A stretch of 8,177 nt of DNA. It comes from an uncultured Eubacteriales bacterium. GTDB taxonomy: Bacteria; Bacillota; Clostridia; Christensenellales; Aristaeellaceae. A program made the position numbers and the translations under genes. The notes below the pieces were generated by a model. The model was not told the origin of the DNA. It did no database searches and saw nothing but the letters and a program-made list of their open reading frames with translations. Every line of letters starts with the position of its first letter. The stretch's first letter is position 1. The stretch lies in contig CADBNX010000362.1 of assembly GCA_902796115.1 (NCBI GenBank), forward strand, positions 1-8,177. The letters are read 5' to 3'. Positions 6,691 to 8,177 of the stretch are shown here, in pieces.

Positions 6691-6830
6691 ATCCGATCAC
6701 CTGCAATTCCAGATTTCAGAACGGGAGACCGCCCGGACGATCCCGATTCCCGGATCCGTCTCATCGGACGGAACGGAATCCGGACGGTGGGATTCCCGAC
6801 GGCCGGGAACCGGCACGGGTTCCCGGGAAC
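6691..6830 (-). promoter_or_regulatory. Long GC-rich structured 5' leader of DUF554 gene
   Basis: The predicted transcript begins near 6827 and runs about 137 nt before the ATG. On + coordinates its hairpins are: CCGGGAACC/GGTTCCCGG (6803-6811/6818-6826, 6-nt loop) at the very 5' end; GGAATCC/GGATTCC (6775-6781/6790-6796, 8-nt loop); and TCCGTC/GACGGA (6755-6760/6767-6772). The 12-bp palindrome GTTCCCGGGAAC (6819-6830) overlaps the start. No U-tract terminator follows, and no known riboswitch core was recognised. The stretch could be a regulatory leader, an operator cluster, or merely GC-rich spacer. No convincing small protein is encoded here. Confidence 0.5.
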
Positions 6831-6833
6831 ATG

Positions 6834-6861
6834 ATTATACCACAGTTCGCCGCGGGATCAA
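6834..6861 (-). promoter_or_regulatory. Extended -10 promoter of DUF554 gene
   Basis: On the - strand TATAAT (6839-6834) is a perfect -10, preceded by TGG (6842-6840), an extended -10 element. TTGATC (6861-6856), 16 nt upstream, is a 4/6 match to the -35. The predicted start is near 6827, at the edge of the GTTCCCGGGAAC palindrome (6819-6830), so a repressor bound there could block initiation. Confidence 0.65.
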
Positions 6862-6862
6862 A

Positions 6863-7102
6863 GCCGGACGGCGAAAACGTCCAAAGACAGCCTGTCAATG
6901 CGCGGTGCATCATTCCCCGGGACAGGCGGAATATCGTTCGGGTTCCTGAAGGAGAACTGACTGACGGAATACGACGGATTTCAATTTCCGCTGTTGGATT
7001 TGAATTTACTTGACCTGTCATGCTGCTGTAAAAAGGCTCTCAATCCCTCTTGACATCGGTTACTTCATAACAGCTGTATATTATTTCTTATACTGAACAT
7101 GA
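6863..7102. other. Intergenic region without a recognisable gene; near-identical repeats
   Basis: No convincing gene lies between the DUF554 promoter and the response regulator; the short open frames crossing it have no family features and no ribosome binding site. Visible structure: GACAG-C-CTGTC (6886-6896), with GACAGG again at 6921-6926, and two 14-mers, GGATTTCAATTTCC (6976-6989) and GGATTTGAATTTAC (6996-7009), matching at 12 of 14 bases and starting 20 bp apart, close to two helix turns. TTGACA at 7050-7055 lacks a -10 at normal spacing. ATAACA (7067-7072), 16 nt, then TATACT (7089-7094) is a possible rightward promoter. Confidence 0.45.
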
Positions 7103-7157
7103 TTTACAACTCGTTTACAACCAATCTCTACAAATGATCAATTGCCCATGTTATAAT
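7103..7157 (+). promoter_or_regulatory. Tandem 11-bp repeats and extended -10 before response regulator
   Basis: TTTACAAC occurs at 7103-7110 and 7114-7121, exactly 11 bp apart (one helix turn); a poorer TCTACAAA follows at 7127. The TTTACA-N5-TTTACA layout resembles the PhoP-box direct repeats bound by OmpR-family regulators. Downstream, TGTTATAAT (7149-7157) is a full extended -10 without a good -35. The repeats would lie at about -61 to -43 from its start, as in activator-dependent promoters. The start would fall near 7164, inside the Shine-Dalgarno (7161-7168), so an upstream promoter (7067-7094) is an alternative. Autoregulation is inferred. Confidence 0.5.
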
Positions 7158-7175
7158 TACAGGGGTGATTGTGTG

Positions 7176-7838
7176 ATGCAAAAAAGCATTCTGATTGTGG
7201 AAGATGACCCGGCGATTTCCAGGCTGATTGACACGAACCTGACGCTGTCCGGCTACCGGACGTTCTGCGTCATGGACGGTCGGCAGGCAGTGGAGGCAAT
7301 ACAGGCGCAGCGATTCGATCTGGCGCTGTGCGATATTATGCTGCCCGAATTGGATGGCTTTGAACTGCTGCCCTATATGAAGGAAAAAGGAATCCCGGTG
7401 ATTTATGTGTCTGCGAAAGCGGACGTGCAAAGCCGGGTACAGGGGCTGAGGCTGGGTGCCGAGGACTATCTGGTAAAGCCCTTTGACATCCTGGAACTTC
7501 TGGTGCGGATGGAAAAGGTGCTGGCCCGGGCGGACAAACAGCCGAAGCAGCTTACCTATCTGGATATTTCCGTGGACATGGAAAGCCGTTCCGTTATGAA
7601 GAGCGGCGAAGCAATCCCTCTCAAAAACATGGAATACGAATTGCTGCTCACCTTTCTACGGCATCCCGGCATGGTGATGACGCGGGAAGATTTGCTGCAT
7701 CAGGTGTGGGGTGATGAGTTCATCGGGGAAACCCGCACGGTGGACGTGCATGTGGCGGCCCTACGTCGGAAGCTGGATTTGAACAAAGAACTGGCAACGG
7801 TTTATAAAATCGGGTACAGATTGGAGATGCAGCCATGA
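7176..7838 (+). CDS. OmpR-family response regulator
   Basis: A 220-residue DNA-binding response regulator that is phosphorylated by a sensor kinase and switches target transcription. The receiver domain (about 1-118) has the acidic group E9-D10-D11, phospho-acceptor D53 in LCDIMLPELDGF, switch residue S79, Y98, and K101 in YLVKPF. The winged-helix effector domain (about 127-218) has IPLKNMEYELLLTFL, REDLLHQVWGD and RTVDVHVAALRRKL, ending in YKIGYRLE. The ATG at 7176 is chosen because AGGGGTGA (7161-7168) is 7 nt upstream; a longer in-frame version from 7134 would add 14 residues unlike the family and begin before the ribosome binding site. Its TGA overlaps the ATG of the sensor kinase. Targets cannot be told from the sequence. 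Confidence 0.96.
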   Translation: MQKSILIVEDDPAISRLIDTNLTLSGYRTFCVMDGRQAVEAIQAQRFDLALCDIMLPELDGFELLPYMKEKGIPVIYVSAKADVQSRVQGLRLGAEDYLVKPFDILELLVRMEKVLARADKQPKQLTYLDISVDMESRSVMKSGEAIPLKNMEYELLLTFLRHPGMVMTREDLLHQVWGDEFIGETRTVDVHVAALRRKLDLNKELATVYKIGYRLEMQP

Positions 7839-8177
7839 AGCTATGGTTAAAGCAAACCCTCATTACCCTAGCGGTGATCCTGCTGTCGGTCAGCTTATGC
7901 CTGTATCTCTTCGTGGCAAAGGAAACAGACGGGCTGATTGAGGAGGCGATTCAGAACGGAGAGCGGGACACGGCGGTATTTTGCGATCATCTGTCTACCC
8001 TGGACCGTACATCCTCTACGTCCTATGATGCGGACGGCATCGCGCGGCAATCGCTGATCCAATACACCTTCTCTACCTACGCCCACCTGTTGCAATCCGG
8101 GGATTGCTCCTGGTCGCTGGTGATGGACGGGCGGTATTTTTATAATACGGCGGTGCACGATCCGCTGAACGTCCTGC
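7835..8177 (+). CDS. Sensor histidine kinase, N-terminal part (cut by window end)
   Basis: The frame is open from the ATG at 7835 to the window end (114 codons). It overlaps the response regulator stop as ATGA, with GGAG (7823-7826) 8 nt upstream. The protein starts MKLWLKQTLITLAVILLSV; one membrane helix spans about 8-28. An extracytoplasmic sensing region follows (about 29-114), including an acidic helix (AKETDGLIEEAI) and SWSLVMDGRYFYNTAVHDP. The HAMP, DHp and ATPase domains would lie beyond the window. The kinase call rests on coupling to the regulator and on topology, not on catalytic motifs. Confidence 0.82.
   Translation, partial: MKLWLKQTLITLAVILLSVSLCLYLFVAKETDGLIEEAIQNGERDTAVFCDHLSTLDRTSSTSYDADGIARQSLIQYTFSTYAHLLQSGDCSWSLVMDGRYFYNTAVHDPLNVL

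Noticed and set aside
6755..6775. CCGATGAGACGG on the - strand, recalling a hammerhead ribozyme core
   Set aside because: The core needs CTGATGA and a downstream GAAA in a three-stem fold; neither is present.
6761..7021. Small - strand frame (86 codons) in the intergenic region
   Set aside because: No recognisable domain and no good ribosome site; it runs through the DUF554 promoter and leader hairpins.
7050..7082. TTGACA (7050-7055) with TATATT (7077-7082) as a promoter
   Set aside because: The 21-nt spacer is too long for an ordinary sigma-A promoter.

Overview
The window looks like chromosomal DNA from a moderately GC-rich, uncultured-type Firmicute of the class Clostridia. Three things point there: the rpmH-rnpA-yidD-yidC-jag order, the strong AGGAGG-type ribosome binding sites with GTG as well as ATG starts, and an ECF sigma factor paired with a PepSY-like membrane protein. 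A gut or rumen lineage such as the Christensenellales is a plausible guess, but only a guess; no marker here fixes the family.

Left part (1-3134, + strand): a near-consensus sigma-A promoter (117-145) drives ribosomal protein L34, RNase P protein, YidD, the YidC membrane insertase and the RNA-binding protein Jag/KhpB. The genes are tightly packed: rnpA and yidD overlap by 56 nt, yidD and yidC by 4 nt, and yidC abuts jag. This block normally lies beside the replication origin, with dnaA diverging to the left, but no DnaA boxes are visible in the first 217 nt. A long GC-rich hairpin between rpmH and rnpA may separate high L34 output from low RnpA output. After jag there are tandem hairpins and a terminator; the usual next genes (mnmE, mnmG, rsmG) are not here.

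Middle part (3159-6861, - strand): three genes read leftward. The first is a DUF554 membrane protein with its own extended -10 promoter and a GC-rich, hairpin-filled leader of about 137 nt. Next comes an ECF sigma factor, overlapping by 11 nt a 726-residue single-pass membrane protein with a short cytoplasmic head and a large outer part built of PepSY-like modules. The last two look like a sigma factor and its membrane-bound regulator.

Right part (6863-8177, + strand): an AT-richer intergenic region carries two sets of direct repeats, one of them a PhoP-box-like 11-bp tandem. It is followed by an OmpR-family response regulator and, overlapping it by 4 nt, the N-terminus of its sensor histidine kinase, which is cut by the window end. 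The target genes of the two-component system lie outside the window.

Nothing here is clearly a new system. The most worthwhile leads are the DUF554 leader, the mutually exclusive pairings between rpmH and rnpA, the tandem repeats before the response regulator, and the sigma/PepSY-like pair.
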